From Leclercia adecarboxylata (GTDB taxonomy: Bacteria; Pseudomonadota; Gammaproteobacteria; Enterobacterales; Enterobacteriaceae): 64,000 nucleotides of DNA. Shown in pieces: positions 8,276 through 16,824 of the stretch (the stretch's first letter is position 1; every line of letters begins with the position of its first letter). The position numbers and the translations under genes were made by a program. The stretch lies in assembly GCF_006874705.1 (NCBI RefSeq), contig NZ_CP035382.1, forward strand, positions 4,216,001 to 4,280,000. The letters run 5' to 3'. Under the pieces are notes generated by a model. The model had not been told where the DNA came from, did not search any database, and saw only the letters and a program-made list of their open reading frames with translations.

Positions 8276-8506
8276 ATGTTTACAAAAACGTTATCGATAG
8301 TGATGCTGACCTGCGCGCTTTTTTCCGGGCAGCTGATGGCGGGACACAAAGGGCATGAATTTTTTTGGGTGAAGAACGTCGATCAGCAGCTGCGCCACGA
8401 AGCCGACAGCGATGAGCTGCGCGCCGTGGCGGAAGATTCCGCTGAGGGTTTGCGCGAACATCACCACTGGCAGAAGTCGCGCAAACCGGATACTCACTTT
8501 CTTTGA
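8276..8506 (+). CDS. yncJ: YncJ, small exported protein
   Basis: This 76-residue protein has a Sec signal peptide (MFTKTLSIVMLTCALFSGQL, cleavage near LMA-GHKG) and a short charged, His-rich mature part (KGHEFFWVKN, LREHHHWQK). It matches E. coli YncJ in sequence, length and position next to rlhA. Function is unknown. The two genes are convergent, and their stop codons abut at 8506/8507. Confidence 0.88.
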   Translation: MFTKTLSIVMLTCALFSGQLMAGHKGHEFFWVKNVDQQLRHEADSDELRAVAEDSAEGLREHHHWQKSRKPDTHFL

Positions 8507-10471
8507 TTAACTGCCTTTACGCTTCGGCAGCGTTTTCAGCAGTTCGTCAGGGCTGACGGAGGCCACAACGCTGCCCGGCTGAGGCATTTTAAAGATGTGA
8601 TTTTTCATCTTGCCGATGACGTGCATTTCGCACGGACGGCAGTCAAACTTCAGGGTTAACACCTCATCGCCGTTCACCAGCTGCATAGGCGTGGCCTTCC
8701 AGCTCTTGATGCTGCCCTTCGCCTGCTTCGGACAGAGGTTAAAGGCGAAGCGCAGACAGTGCTTGGTGATCATCACCGGTACATCGCCCTTCTCTTCGTG
8801 CGCCTCATAAGCGGCATCGATCAGCTCAACGCCATAGCGCTGATAGAAGGCCCGCGCCTTATGGTTGTAGACGTTTGCCAGGAATGAGAGGTGCGTTTCC
8901 GGGTAGACCGGCGGCGGTACGGAGACCGCTTTGCGGCTGCCGCGCGGGTAATTCGCCAGACGGGCTTCATCGAGCATTTCAGCGGTTTCACGGCGGAACT
9001 GGTTTAACAGGCTGTTCGGCACAAAGAGTGCGCCAGGCAGGTTAACCTGAATATCCCGGGCGTAATAAATCGTCTGGCCCAGTTTGGCGATGCCGTCTTT
9101 CAGATTATTCAGCGCTTTTTCGGCGTTATTAGCAACCTCGAACATCCCATCCAGGGTGTGGGTCACACTGGTGCCGTCTTCGCTGGTCATGGTAAGGATC
9201 AGCTGCTCTTCCCAGCCGCCCAGCTCAATGTCCACCGCGATACGACGCTCGCTGGAGGTTTTCATCAGCGCCTGCTGCCAGTTATGATCGAGGTTACGGT
9301 TCAGGGCCGCATGCGGACGTGCTTTATACATGTCGGCGGGCATTTCGTTCGGCCAGACGCGGTAGCGGTTTTCGCCGGTTTTCTCCACCGTATTGGCGCG
9401 GAAGCCCACTACTTCACGTTTGATCATCACGTTCAGGCCATCGCCGTTCGCCAGCGGTTCTGTCACTTCCACGTCAAGGTAATCCTTCGCCACCTTCAGC
9501 ACTTCACCCACCGGCAGGCCAATAAATTTCGGTGAATCGAAGGCGCCGATGTCGTCTTTACGCGCGTTCACGAAGTAGTCGGTGCTGCCGCGGTGGAAGG
9601 TTTTATCGGTGGACGGAATAAAGAAGTGCTCGGTGCGCCCGGCGGAGCTGCGGGCCAGGTCGCCGCGATCTTCAACGATGGCATCGAGCATCTGGCGATA
9701 ATGAGCGGTGATGTTCTTCACGTAGCTCATGTCTTTGTAGCGCCCTTCAATCTTGAAGGATTGTACGCCCGCGTCGATCAGCGCGCCAAGGTTGGCGGTC
9801 TGGTCGTTATCTTTCATCGACAGGAGGTGTTTATCAAAGGCCACCACGCGGCCCTGATCGTCTTTCAGGGTATAGGGCAGACGGCAGGCCTGGGAGCAGT
9901 CGCCGCGGTTGGCACTGCGCCCGGTCTGGGCGTGAGAGATGTTGCACTGCCCGGAGTAGGCCACGCACAGCGCGCCGTGGATAAAGAACTCGATGGTGGC
10001 GTCGGCCGCCTGGTGAATATCGCGGATCTGATTGAGGTTCAGCTCGCGCGCCAGCACGATCTGGGTGAACCCGGCATCAGAGAGAAACTTCGCTTTCTCC
10101 ACGCTGCGGATATCGCACTGGGTACTGGCATGCAGCTCAATCGGCGGGATATCCATCTCGAGGACACCCATGTCCTGGACGATTAGCGCGTCGACGCCGG
10201 TCTGATAAAGGTCGGTAATCAGACGCTGCGCCGGCTCCAGTTCATCATCATGAAGAATGGTGTTCAGGGTCACAAACACCTTCGCCCCGAAACGGTGGGC
10301 GAACGGCACCAGGTCGGCGATATCGCGCAGGCTGTTGCTGGCATTATGGCGGGCGCCAAATCCAGGGCCGCCGATATAGACCGCATCGGCGCCGTGAAGA
10401 ATTGCTTCACGGGCAATGGCGGCGTCACGAGCCGGGCTTAAGAGTTCAAGATGATGGGATGGCAGGCGCAT
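8507..10471 (-). CDS. rlhA: RlhA (YdcP), 23S rRNA C2501 hydroxylase, peptidase U32 family
   Basis: This 654-residue protein starts MRLPSHHLELLSPARD, an N-terminal U32-family TIM-barrel signature (LLSPARDAAIAREAILHGAD). Cysteine-rich segments follow, including CNISHA and RGDCSQACR near residues 170-200. E. coli RlhA, formerly YdcP, makes 5-hydroxycytidine at position 2501 of 23S rRNA and is linked to prephenate and iron metabolism. Length and synteny (yncJ-rlhA-sutR-ydcO) match. The long open frame on the opposite strand (9593-10186) is a shadow of this GC-rich gene. Confidence 0.93.
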   Translation of the reverse strand: MRLPSHHLELLSPARDAAIAREAILHGADAVYIGGPGFGARHNASNSLRDIADLVPFAHRFGAKVFVTLNTILHDDELEPAQRLITDLYQTGVDALIVQDMGVLEMDIPPIELHASTQCDIRSVEKAKFLSDAGFTQIVLARELNLNQIRDIHQAADATIEFFIHGALCVAYSGQCNISHAQTGRSANRGDCSQACRLPYTLKDDQGRVVAFDKHLLSMKDNDQTANLGALIDAGVQSFKIEGRYKDMSYVKNITAHYRQMLDAIVEDRGDLARSSAGRTEHFFIPSTDKTFHRGSTDYFVNARKDDIGAFDSPKFIGLPVGEVLKVAKDYLDVEVTEPLANGDGLNVMIKREVVGFRANTVEKTGENRYRVWPNEMPADMYKARPHAALNRNLDHNWQQALMKTSSERRIAVDIELGGWEEQLILTMTSEDGTSVTHTLDGMFEVANNAEKALNNLKDGIAKLGQTIYYARDIQVNLPGALFVPNSLLNQFRRETAEMLDEARLANYPRGSRKAVSVPPPVYPETHLSFLANVYNHKARAFYQRYGVELIDAAYEAHEEKGDVPVMITKHCLRFAFNLCPKQAKGSIKSWKATPMQLVNGDEVLTLKFDCRPCEMHVIGKMKNHIFKMPQPGSVVASVSPDELLKTLPKRKGS

Positions 10472-10551
10472 ACTTCGTCGTTATCCGTTATGGTCAAAAT
10501 GGCGGCTATTGTAGTCAGAAGTATGGGCCAGTGAAACAGTTTTGCGTGCCT

Positions 10552-11079
10552 TTAGCGGGGATAATGGATAAGCGAGTGAAAGTGCACCGTCTGGCCGCTG
10601 CTGTTGCGGTAGGCGTGCGGTTTATCTCCGGCAAATCGCAGGCCGGTGTCGGGGGCTAACGTCTGCCAGACGCCGTCGATCTGCATCTCCAGCTCCCCGC
10701 TGATCGCCACCACGTGCTCAATCACCCCGGCTTCGTGCGGCGTGGATTCGCTGAGTGCGCCCGGGGCGAGGGTAATCGAGAAATGATCATACTTTAGCGT
10801 CTCGTCCCAGGGAAACAGCGGTTTGACCACCATCGCCTGCAGCTGCGGGTCGAAGACCGGCGGATTCTCCGCTTCGGGGGTGATAAAGGTGGAGAACGGC
10901 ACGTTCAGCCCGGTGGCAATTTTCCACAGCGTTGAGACTGTCGGACTGGATTCGTTGCGTTCCACCTGGCCGAGCATCGCTTTCGACACGCCGGTCTCTT
11001 CTGCCAGCTTTGACAGGCTCCAGCCGCGCGCCTGACGCAGCGTTTTCAGTGTAAAGGCAAGATGTTGTGTGATGTCCAT
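10552..11079 (-). CDS. sutR: SutR (YdcN), XRE-cupin regulator
   Basis: This 175-residue protein has an N-terminal XRE helix-turn-helix (about residues 8-62, LSKLAEETGVSKAMLGQVER) and a C-terminal cupin (about 100-172). E. coli SutR controls sulphur-utilisation genes. The architecture and position next to divergent ydcO match. A GGAG site lies five bases before the ATG at 11079. The intergenic region to ydcO holds an 11-bp direct repeat that could be its operator. Confidence 0.92.
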   Translation of the reverse strand: MDITQHLAFTLKTLRQARGWSLSKLAEETGVSKAMLGQVERNESSPTVSTLWKIATGLNVPFSTFITPEAENPPVFDPQLQAMVVKPLFPWDETLKYDHFSITLAPGALSESTPHEAGVIEHVVAISGELEMQIDGVWQTLAPDTGLRFAGDKPHAYRNSSGQTVHFHSLIHYPR

Positions 11080-11116
11080 GGGCCCTCCCGTTGTCGCGAG
11101 TGTATCACTTGTATGC

Positions 11117-11157
11117 TATAACGCACAGTGCTACATTCACGGCTGTTATAACGCACA
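11117..11157. promoter_or_regulatory. Direct repeat in the sutR-ydcO divergent region
   Basis: The 11-mer TATAACGCACA occurs at 11117-11127 and again at 11147-11157, exactly 30 bp apart, or about three helical turns. Same-face spacing between divergent regulator and target genes is what a dimeric XRE regulator site would look like. SutR as the binder is inferred from position. Confidence 0.55.
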
Positions 11158-11168
11158 ACGGAGTTCCT

Positions 11169-12335
11169 ATGCGCGCAACCTCGCTCACCTTTCCCACCCT
11201 GTTATCAGGTTTTGTCGCCGTGCTGGTGGGCTACGCCAGCTCCGCCGCCATCATCTGGCAGGCGGCCGCTGCGGCAGGCGCGACGGCACCACAGATTGCA
11301 GGCTGGATGACGTCGCTGGGGATCGGCATGGGGATCAGCACCCTGGCGCTGTCGTGGTGGTATAAAGCCCCGGTGCTCACCGCCTGGTCGACGCCCGGAG
11401 CCGCCCTGCTGGCGACCAGCCTGCAGGGGGTGACGCTGTCAGAGACCATCGGCATCTTTATCTTTGCTAACGCGCTGATTTTGATTTGCGGCGTGAGCGG
11501 CCTGTTCGCCCGGCTGATGAAAATTATTCCCCACTCCCTGGCGGCAGCGATGCTGGCGGGCGTTCTGCTGCGTTTCGGATTACAGGCCTTCAGCAATCTG
11601 GAGGGGCACCTGCTGCTGTGCGGCAGCATGTTGCTGGCCTGGCTTATTACCAAAGCTTTCGCCCCGCGCTATGCCATCGTGGCTACCCTGCTGGTGGGCG
11701 GTGCAGTAGCGGCCCTGAAAGGTGACGTTGTCACTGATAAGTTAACCTTTGCGGTGGTGATGCCGGAATTTATCGCCCCGACCTTTAACCTGACCACGCT
11801 TGTCAGTATCGGTCTGCCCTTCTTCCTGGTGACCATGGCCTCGCAGAATGCGCCCGGGTTCGCCACGCTCAAAGCCTCCGGCTACCCGGTGGCGGTTTCG
11901 CCGCTGATCGTCTTTACCGGCGGGCTGGCGCTGCTGCTGTCGCCGTTTGGCGTGTACTCTATCTGCATTGCGGCGATCACCGCCGCCATCTGTCAGAGCC
12001 CGGATGCGCACCCGGATGCCGGCAAACGCTGGTTGGCCGCGGCGGCGGCAGGCATCTTTTATCTGCTGGCGGGGATTTTCGGCGGCTCGATTAGCGGGCT
12101 GATGGCGGCCCTGCCGTTAAGCTGGATCCAGACTCTGGCGGGGCTGGCACTGCTGGGTACCATCGGTGGCAGTCTGCATCAGGCCCTGCACAATGAGGCC
12201 GAACGCGATGCCGCGATCGTGACCTTTCTGCTCACCGCCAGCGGCGCGACGCTTGCCGGGATTGGCTCGGCGTTCTGGGGATTAGTGGCGGGCGGCATCT
12301 GCTACGCCCTGCTGTTACGCACCCGACGCGCGTAG
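11169..12335 (+). CDS. ydcO: YdcO, BenE-family membrane transporter
   Basis: This 388-residue protein is almost entirely hydrophobic, with about 12 membrane helices. It has BenE-family blocks such as YASSAAIIWQAAA, TAWSTPGAALL and FLVTMASQNAPG. E. coli YdcO (391 aa) is named a putative benzoate transporter, but its real substrate is not established. The ATG at 11169 has a GGAG site; an earlier in-frame start at 11091 lacks one and would cross the operator repeats. It is divergent from sutR, which may regulate it. The 3' end overlaps the convergent AraC gene by 21 bases. Confidence 0.9.
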   Translation: MRATSLTFPTLLSGFVAVLVGYASSAAIIWQAAAAAGATAPQIAGWMTSLGIGMGISTLALSWWYKAPVLTAWSTPGAALLATSLQGVTLSETIGIFIFANALILICGVSGLFARLMKIIPHSLAAAMLAGVLLRFGLQAFSNLEGHLLLCGSMLLAWLITKAFAPRYAIVATLLVGGAVAALKGDVVTDKLTFAVVMPEFIAPTFNLTTLVSIGLPFFLVTMASQNAPGFATLKASGYPVAVSPLIVFTGGLALLLSPFGVYSICIAAITAAICQSPDAHPDAGKRWLAAAAAGIFYLLAGIFGGSISGLMAALPLSWIQTLAGLALLGTIGGSLHQALHNEAERDAAIVTFLLTASGATLAGIGSAFWGLVAGGICYALLLRTRRA

Positions 12336-13187
12336 CTGGGACGGCGTCAGCCCGGTGGCAGCGCGAAAGCGGTTGCTGAAATGGCTGGCGGAGCTGAACC
12401 CGCAGGCCAGCGCGATCTCGGTCAGCGGCTGGCGGGTGGATCGTACCAGGACTTTGGCCTTCTCCATCCGCCGCTGCATCACATACTGGTGCGGCGCCAT
12501 CTGCATCGACTGACGGAACATGCGGGCAAAATGAAACTCGCTTAAGCTCGCCTGTCCCGCCAGATCCGCCAGGATCAGCGGCTGGGCCAGATTCTCTTCG
12601 ATAAACCCCAGCACGTTACGCAGCACGAACGGCGACAGGCCGCCCGTTACCGTCGGGAGCGCCCACTGCACGTTGCTGTAATGCTGCACCAGATGGGTAA
12701 GAAGCAGCGTCGAGGCGGTACTCAGCGTGAGCTGGTTGGCCGACTGCTGCCAGTCGCAGCCGAGGATAAAATGGCGGTACAGGGCGGTAATGCTGGCATC
12801 GTCGCCAAACAGATTTTCGTCCAGGGTAAAGCTGTACGGGCTTTTATCCCAGATCTGCTCCCCGACGTTGCGCAGGTGCGCGTCGGTACAGTAGAGATGG
12901 ATAAACGACAGATCGTCGCGGATATCCCAGCTGGATTCGCTCTCTTTTGGCATCAGGCAGAAGCGATCCGGGCCGCCGCCGTTTTTCCAGCCCGCGTTGG
13001 TTTTGTGATAGCTCTCGTAGCCGTCGGCAATATAGAGGCTCAGGGTGTGGTGATCGCAATATTGCGTAATGGTGTCGCGTTTATTTGACCAGGCCGCCAG
13101 CTGGATGCCTGAATTCAGCGCCACGGCATTGTGCAATACCGCTTTATGCTTGCGCAGATTTTCAAAGGCACCGTACATCTCAGCCAT
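12315..13187 (-). CDS. AraC-family transcriptional regulator
   Basis: This 290-residue protein has a C-terminal AraC/XylS double helix-turn-helix (about residues 190-288, LADLAGQASLSEFHFARMFR then IALACGFSSASHFSNRFR). A cupin-like N-terminal sensing domain precedes it. It is divergent from the EamA transporter gene at 13374, a common regulator-exporter arrangement, so that transporter is its likely target. No ligand can be named. The 3' end overlaps ydcO. Confidence 0.85.
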   Translation of the reverse strand: MAEMYGAFENLRKHKAVLHNAVALNSGIQLAAWSNKRDTITQYCDHHTLSLYIADGYESYHKTNAGWKNGGGPDRFCLMPKESESSWDIRDDLSFIHLYCTDAHLRNVGEQIWDKSPYSFTLDENLFGDDASITALYRHFILGCDWQQSANQLTLSTASTLLLTHLVQHYSNVQWALPTVTGGLSPFVLRNVLGFIEENLAQPLILADLAGQASLSEFHFARMFRQSMQMAPHQYVMQRRMEKAKVLVRSTRQPLTEIALACGFSSASHFSNRFRAATGLTPSQLRASGA

Positions 13188-13373
13188 AGCGACTCACACC
13201 CTGATAAATAAGAACCATTGAGTCTAAAAAGATCTTCACTTCAGTGCCAGCCCTGTTCACTCTCCGTCAGGAAAAAAGCGCAAGAATATGCAAGTTCGCC
13301 GCAAGCCTGTGAAAGAAGGCCCTTCTCCCTGCCGCCATACTGGGGTCAGACTTTGCTGATAAGAGAAAAAACG

Positions 13374-14270
13374 ATGAACGCATTATTGTACGCGCTGGTG
13401 GTCGTGATCTGGGGAACCACCTGGATTGCCATCTTTTTACAACAGGGGCCGGTGCCTGCGCCGGTCTCTATTTTCTGGCGCTTCGCCGTCGCCACCGCCA
13501 CCATTATGGCGGTGCTGTTAATATTGCGACGCCTGCGCCCGCTCGCCTTGCGCGACCATCTGTTTTGCGGCCTGCAGGGCTGCTGCGTCTTCTGCTTTAA
13601 TTTCTGGTGCTTTTATACGGCAGCGGGATATATCAATACCGGCCTCGAATCGGTGATTTTTTCGATGGCGGTGCTCTATAACGCCCTGAACAGCTTCCTC
13701 TTCTTTGGTCAGCGCCCGCCGGCACGCTTTTATCTGGCGGCGGCGCTGGGGCTGCTCGGCATTATCACCCTGTTCTGGAACGACCTGTTAGCCAGCGGCT
13801 GGAGCGCCGGTCTGCTGTTCGGCATTGCCCTGTCGGCGCTGGGCACCTACGGCTTCTCACTCGGGAATATGATCAGCCTGCGCCACCAGCGCAACGGGCT
13901 GGAAACCATGACCACCAACGCCTGGGCGATGCTGTACGGCACTCTGGTGATGGGGGCGATTGCGCTGATCCGCGGGGATGACTTTACGCCGGTCTGGTCG
14001 GTGAGCTATATGGGCGCTCTGCTCTATCTGGCGCTTTTTGGCTCGGTGATTGCCTTTGGCGCTTACTTCACGCTGGTCGGGCGGATTGGTGCGGGCAAAG
14101 CGGCGTACAGCACCCTGCTGTTCCCGCTGGTGGCGCTTTCGTTCTCGACGGTGTACGAGGGGTACATCTGGCACAGCAACGGCATTGCCGGGCTGCTGCT
14201 GATCTTAACGGGGAATCTGGTGATGTTTGCCCGACCGGAGAACTGGTTCAGACGGCTGCGAACGGCCTAA
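13374..14270 (+). CDS. EamA/DMT-family transporter
   Basis: This 298-residue protein has ten predicted membrane helices in two EamA repeats, starting MNALLYALVVVIWGTTWIAI. These inner-membrane carriers usually export metabolites or drugs. I chose the ATG at 13374 because the protein then begins at the conserved first helix; upstream in-frame codons would add an unlikely polar N-terminus. It is divergent from the AraC-family gene. The stop codon runs into the ydcL terminator. Confidence 0.85.
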   Translation: MNALLYALVVVIWGTTWIAIFLQQGPVPAPVSIFWRFAVATATIMAVLLILRRLRPLALRDHLFCGLQGCCVFCFNFWCFYTAAGYINTGLESVIFSMAVLYNALNSFLFFGQRPPARFYLAAALGLLGIITLFWNDLLASGWSAGLLFGIALSALGTYGFSLGNMISLRHQRNGLETMTTNAWAMLYGTLVMGAIALIRGDDFTPVWSVSYMGALLYLALFGSVIAFGAYFTLVGRIGAGKAAYSTLLFPLVALSFSTVYEGYIWHSNGIAGLLLILTGNLVMFARPENWFRRLRTA

Positions 14271-14299
14271 AAAAACCGGCCTGCGCGTTGCAGGCCGGT
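14269..14299 (-). terminator. Intrinsic terminator of ydcL
   Basis: A perfect 10-bp stem (ACCGGCCTGC/GCAGGCCGGT, 14275-14284 with 14290-14299) has a 5-base loop. A T-run follows it on the minus strand. It overlaps the stop codon of the convergent transporter gene. Confidence 0.85.
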
Positions 14300-14305
14300 C
14301 TGTGG

Positions 14306-14977
14306 TTATTTGGTTTTATTCACATCAAACATGGTGGCATCGGTCGCCATGTCATCAACAACCTGCTTGAGGGTCGCGAAGGTCATTGGTGTACTTTCGT
14401 TATTCAGCTCTTTCCCTTCGCCCTTACGGACGACTTTGATGACCGGCTTGTTGGTCTTAGAGTCAATCAGCTCACCTTCAAAGAAGAGGTGGGTATCCAT
14501 AGTACGGTGACCGGTTGCCATTTGCGTGCCGGCAACCACCAGCGCAACAGGGACAACTTCATAGAACTGCAGGCCTTCTTTCTGCGAGCTGACACCGGTG
14601 ATGGCGCCACGGAAGATCAGGCTGCGTGAACCCGGGGTCGTCACAATCGGCTTACGCTGGCCGATAGCGGTTTTCATTTTGGTGTTGGTGTAGTTTAACA
14701 GTTCATCCAGCGTGCGTTGGCCGATCTGAGTGGTAGGCTTAGGCGTCGGATAATAGGTGATATTGTTCCAGATAATGCTGTCGTAGTTTGCTTCGTTATA
14801 AGACGGATCAACCCAGCGCAGCGTTGGTTTACCCGATGCAGAGGTGGTTTGCTGGAGCCCGGAGTAGTCTTTTAAAAAGCCTGAATATTGTTCAGGCGCA
14901 GCCACTTTTGACGCACAGCCAGCAAGAAGCAACAGGCCGGAAAGCGCGGCAACTTTAAATAAAGTAGTAGTACGCAT
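14306..14977 (-). CDS. ydcL: YdcL, putative lipoprotein
   Basis: This 223-residue lipoprotein has a signal peptide and a lipobox (LLLLAGCAS, lipidated Cys near residue 21). The body matches E. coli YdcL (222 aa), with blocks such as LRWVDPSYNE, SLIFRGAITG and GHRTMDTHLFFEGELID. The family is DUF3313. Function is unknown. The ATG at 14977 places the lipobox correctly; the upstream frame lacks signal features. Confidence 0.92.
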   Translation of the reverse strand: MRTTTLFKVAALSGLLLLAGCASKVAAPEQYSGFLKDYSGLQQTTSASGKPTLRWVDPSYNEANYDSIIWNNITYYPTPKPTTQIGQRTLDELLNYTNTKMKTAIGQRKPIVTTPGSRSLIFRGAITGVSSQKEGLQFYEVVPVALVVAGTQMATGHRTMDTHLFFEGELIDSKTNKPVIKVVRKGEGKELNNESTPMTFATLKQVVDDMATDATMFDVNKTK

Positions 14978-15074
14978 AATGGGTGTATCCCTGTTAAGTG
15001 CAAATATGCAATTGAAGTTATAGCAAAAGTTGGCTGAAAGAAAAGTGACAAAAAATGATGAAGACAGCACAAAT

Positions 15075-15105
15075 TAAAAAAAAATCGCCCGTCTTGATGA
15101 CGGGC
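15075..15105 (-). terminator. Intrinsic terminator of the DppA-like gene
   Basis: A 7-bp stem (GCCCGTC/GACGGGC, 15087-15105) with a 5-base loop is followed on the minus strand by a run of nine T. It lies directly downstream of the 15118 stop. Confidence 0.88.
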
Positions 15106-15117
15106 AGAATTAAACGT

Positions 15118-16710
15118 TTATTTTATATCCACTTGCCAGAATAAATGTTTACCGAACGGATCAATTTCATAACCTGTGACTTCTTTGCGTACAGGTTCAA
15201 AAATAGTTGAGTGCGCAATCATTACCGCTGGCATTTGATCGTGCATCATTTGCTGTGCCTGCTGGTATAACGCCGCACGTTTATTCTGATCGGTAATAGA
15301 TTTCGCTTCGGCAATAATTTTATCAAATGGCGGATAACACCATTTGGCGGAATTCGACCCGCCGTTGGCCGAGGTGCAGGTAAAGAGCGGGCCGAAGAAA
15401 TTATCCGGATCGCCCGTTGCCGTCGTCCAGCCCATCAGCGCCGCCTGATGCTCACCCCCCTTCACCCGCTTGAGGTACTCCCCCCACTCATAGGTGACGA
15501 CTTTGGTCTGCACGCCGACTTTTGCCCAGTCGGCCTGGATCATCTCGGCCATCCGTTTGGCATTGGGGTTGTACGGACGCTGGACCGGCATGGCCCACAG
15601 GTCGATGGTCATCCCGTTGGCAAAACCGGCCTCTTTCAGCAGGGCTTTGGCTTTTTCTGGATCGTAGTCGTAGTCTTTCAACTCACTGTCTGCGCTCCAG
15701 ACGCCCGGCGGCAGCAGGTTTTTCGCGGCGGTGCCGGTGCCCTGGAAGACGGCCTCGATAATGGCCGGTTTGTTGATCGCCATCGCCAGCGCCTGGCGCA
15801 CCTTGACGTTATCCAGCGGCGGTTTTTGCGTATTGAACGACAGGAAGCCGGTATTCAGCCCCGCCTTGCTCATGAGATTGAGATCTTTGTTGGCCTTCAT
15901 CCGCGGCAGATCGGCGGGGTTCGGGAACGGCATCACCTGGCACTCGTTTTTCTCCAGCTTGGCGAAGCGCACCGAGGCGTCCGGAACGATGGTGAACACC
16001 AGGCGATCCAGCTTCGCTTTGCCCTGCCAGTACTCAGGGAACGCCGTAAACAGAATACGCGAGTCCTTCTGGTACTTCGCCAGCTTAAACGGCCCGGTGC
16101 CGATCGGCTCCATATCCACCTTCTCCGGGGTGCCGGCTTTCAGCATCGCGTCGGCATATTCGGCAGAGAGGATTGAGGCGAAGTACCAGGCCAGGTCCGC
16201 CACGAACGGCGCTTCCGGATGGGCCAGGGTGAAGCGCACCGTATGCTCATCCACTTTGTCGATGGCGACGATCAGCTTGCCGAACTCCAAGCTCTCGAAA
16301 TTGGAGTAGTTACCGTTGGAGACGTTGTGATACGGATGACTGGCATCTTTCTGACGCATAAACGAGAAGATCACATCATCGGCGTTAAAGTCTCGTGTCG
16401 GGGTGAATAGCGTATTGCTCTGGAACTTGACCCCTTTGCGCAGATGGAAGGTATAGACCTTGCCATCCTCGCTGACGTCCCAGCTTTCGGCCAGGCTCGG
16501 CACCAGATCGGTAGTGCCCGGAGTAAAATCCACCAGCCGGTTATACACCGGTACGGCGCTGGCATCCACGCTGGTGCCCGAGGTATAGAGTTGCGGGTTA
16601 AAGTTCTCCGGCGATCCTTCCGAACAGTAGACCAGCGTTTTAGCGGCAACGGTGGAACTGACCGTCAGCGCGGCGACCATCAGTGCCAGGGTTGTGAGGT
16701 TGCTTTTCAT
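15118..16710 (-). CDS. DppA-like periplasmic peptide-binding protein
   Basis: This 530-residue protein has a Sec signal peptide (cleavage near TVAA-KTLV) and a family 5 solute-binding domain. It carries EGSPENFNPQLYTSGTS, ESWDVSEDGKVYTFHLRKGV and GWTTATGDPDNFFGPLFTC. DppA of E. coli (535 aa) delivers dipeptides and haem to DppBCDF. This is a separate copy with no permease genes beside it, so it may feed a permease elsewhere. The ATG at 16710 starts MKSNLTTLALM, a typical signal. It is divergent from a peptidase gene, which suggests joint peptide use. Confidence 0.87.
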   Translation of the reverse strand: MKSNLTTLALMVAALTVSSTVAAKTLVYCSEGSPENFNPQLYTSGTSVDASAVPVYNRLVDFTPGTTDLVPSLAESWDVSEDGKVYTFHLRKGVKFQSNTLFTPTRDFNADDVIFSFMRQKDASHPYHNVSNGNYSNFESLEFGKLIVAIDKVDEHTVRFTLAHPEAPFVADLAWYFASILSAEYADAMLKAGTPEKVDMEPIGTGPFKLAKYQKDSRILFTAFPEYWQGKAKLDRLVFTIVPDASVRFAKLEKNECQVMPFPNPADLPRMKANKDLNLMSKAGLNTGFLSFNTQKPPLDNVKVRQALAMAINKPAIIEAVFQGTGTAAKNLLPPGVWSADSELKDYDYDPEKAKALLKEAGFANGMTIDLWAMPVQRPYNPNAKRMAEMIQADWAKVGVQTKVVTYEWGEYLKRVKGGEHQAALMGWTTATGDPDNFFGPLFTCTSANGGSNSAKWCYPPFDKIIAEAKSITDQNKRAALYQQAQQMMHDQMPAVMIAHSTIFEPVRKEVTGYEIDPFGKHLFWQVDIK

Positions 16711-16824
16711 CGCGTTTTCCTGTCTTTTAATTTGACGGCTAATGAATTTTTGTCGTGCCAAACCATAAATAACACTAAAGTGATTGTGCAAACACCTGAT
16801 AACACAAATAAAGAAGGATCCACC

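Noticed and set aside
9593..10186. 197-codon plus-strand ORF
   Set aside because: It is antisense to rlhA in GC-rich DNA, with no ribosome site or recognisable domain.
15448..16176. 242-codon plus-strand ORF
   Set aside because: It lies wholly antisense to the DppA-like gene, with a composition typical of a shadow frame.
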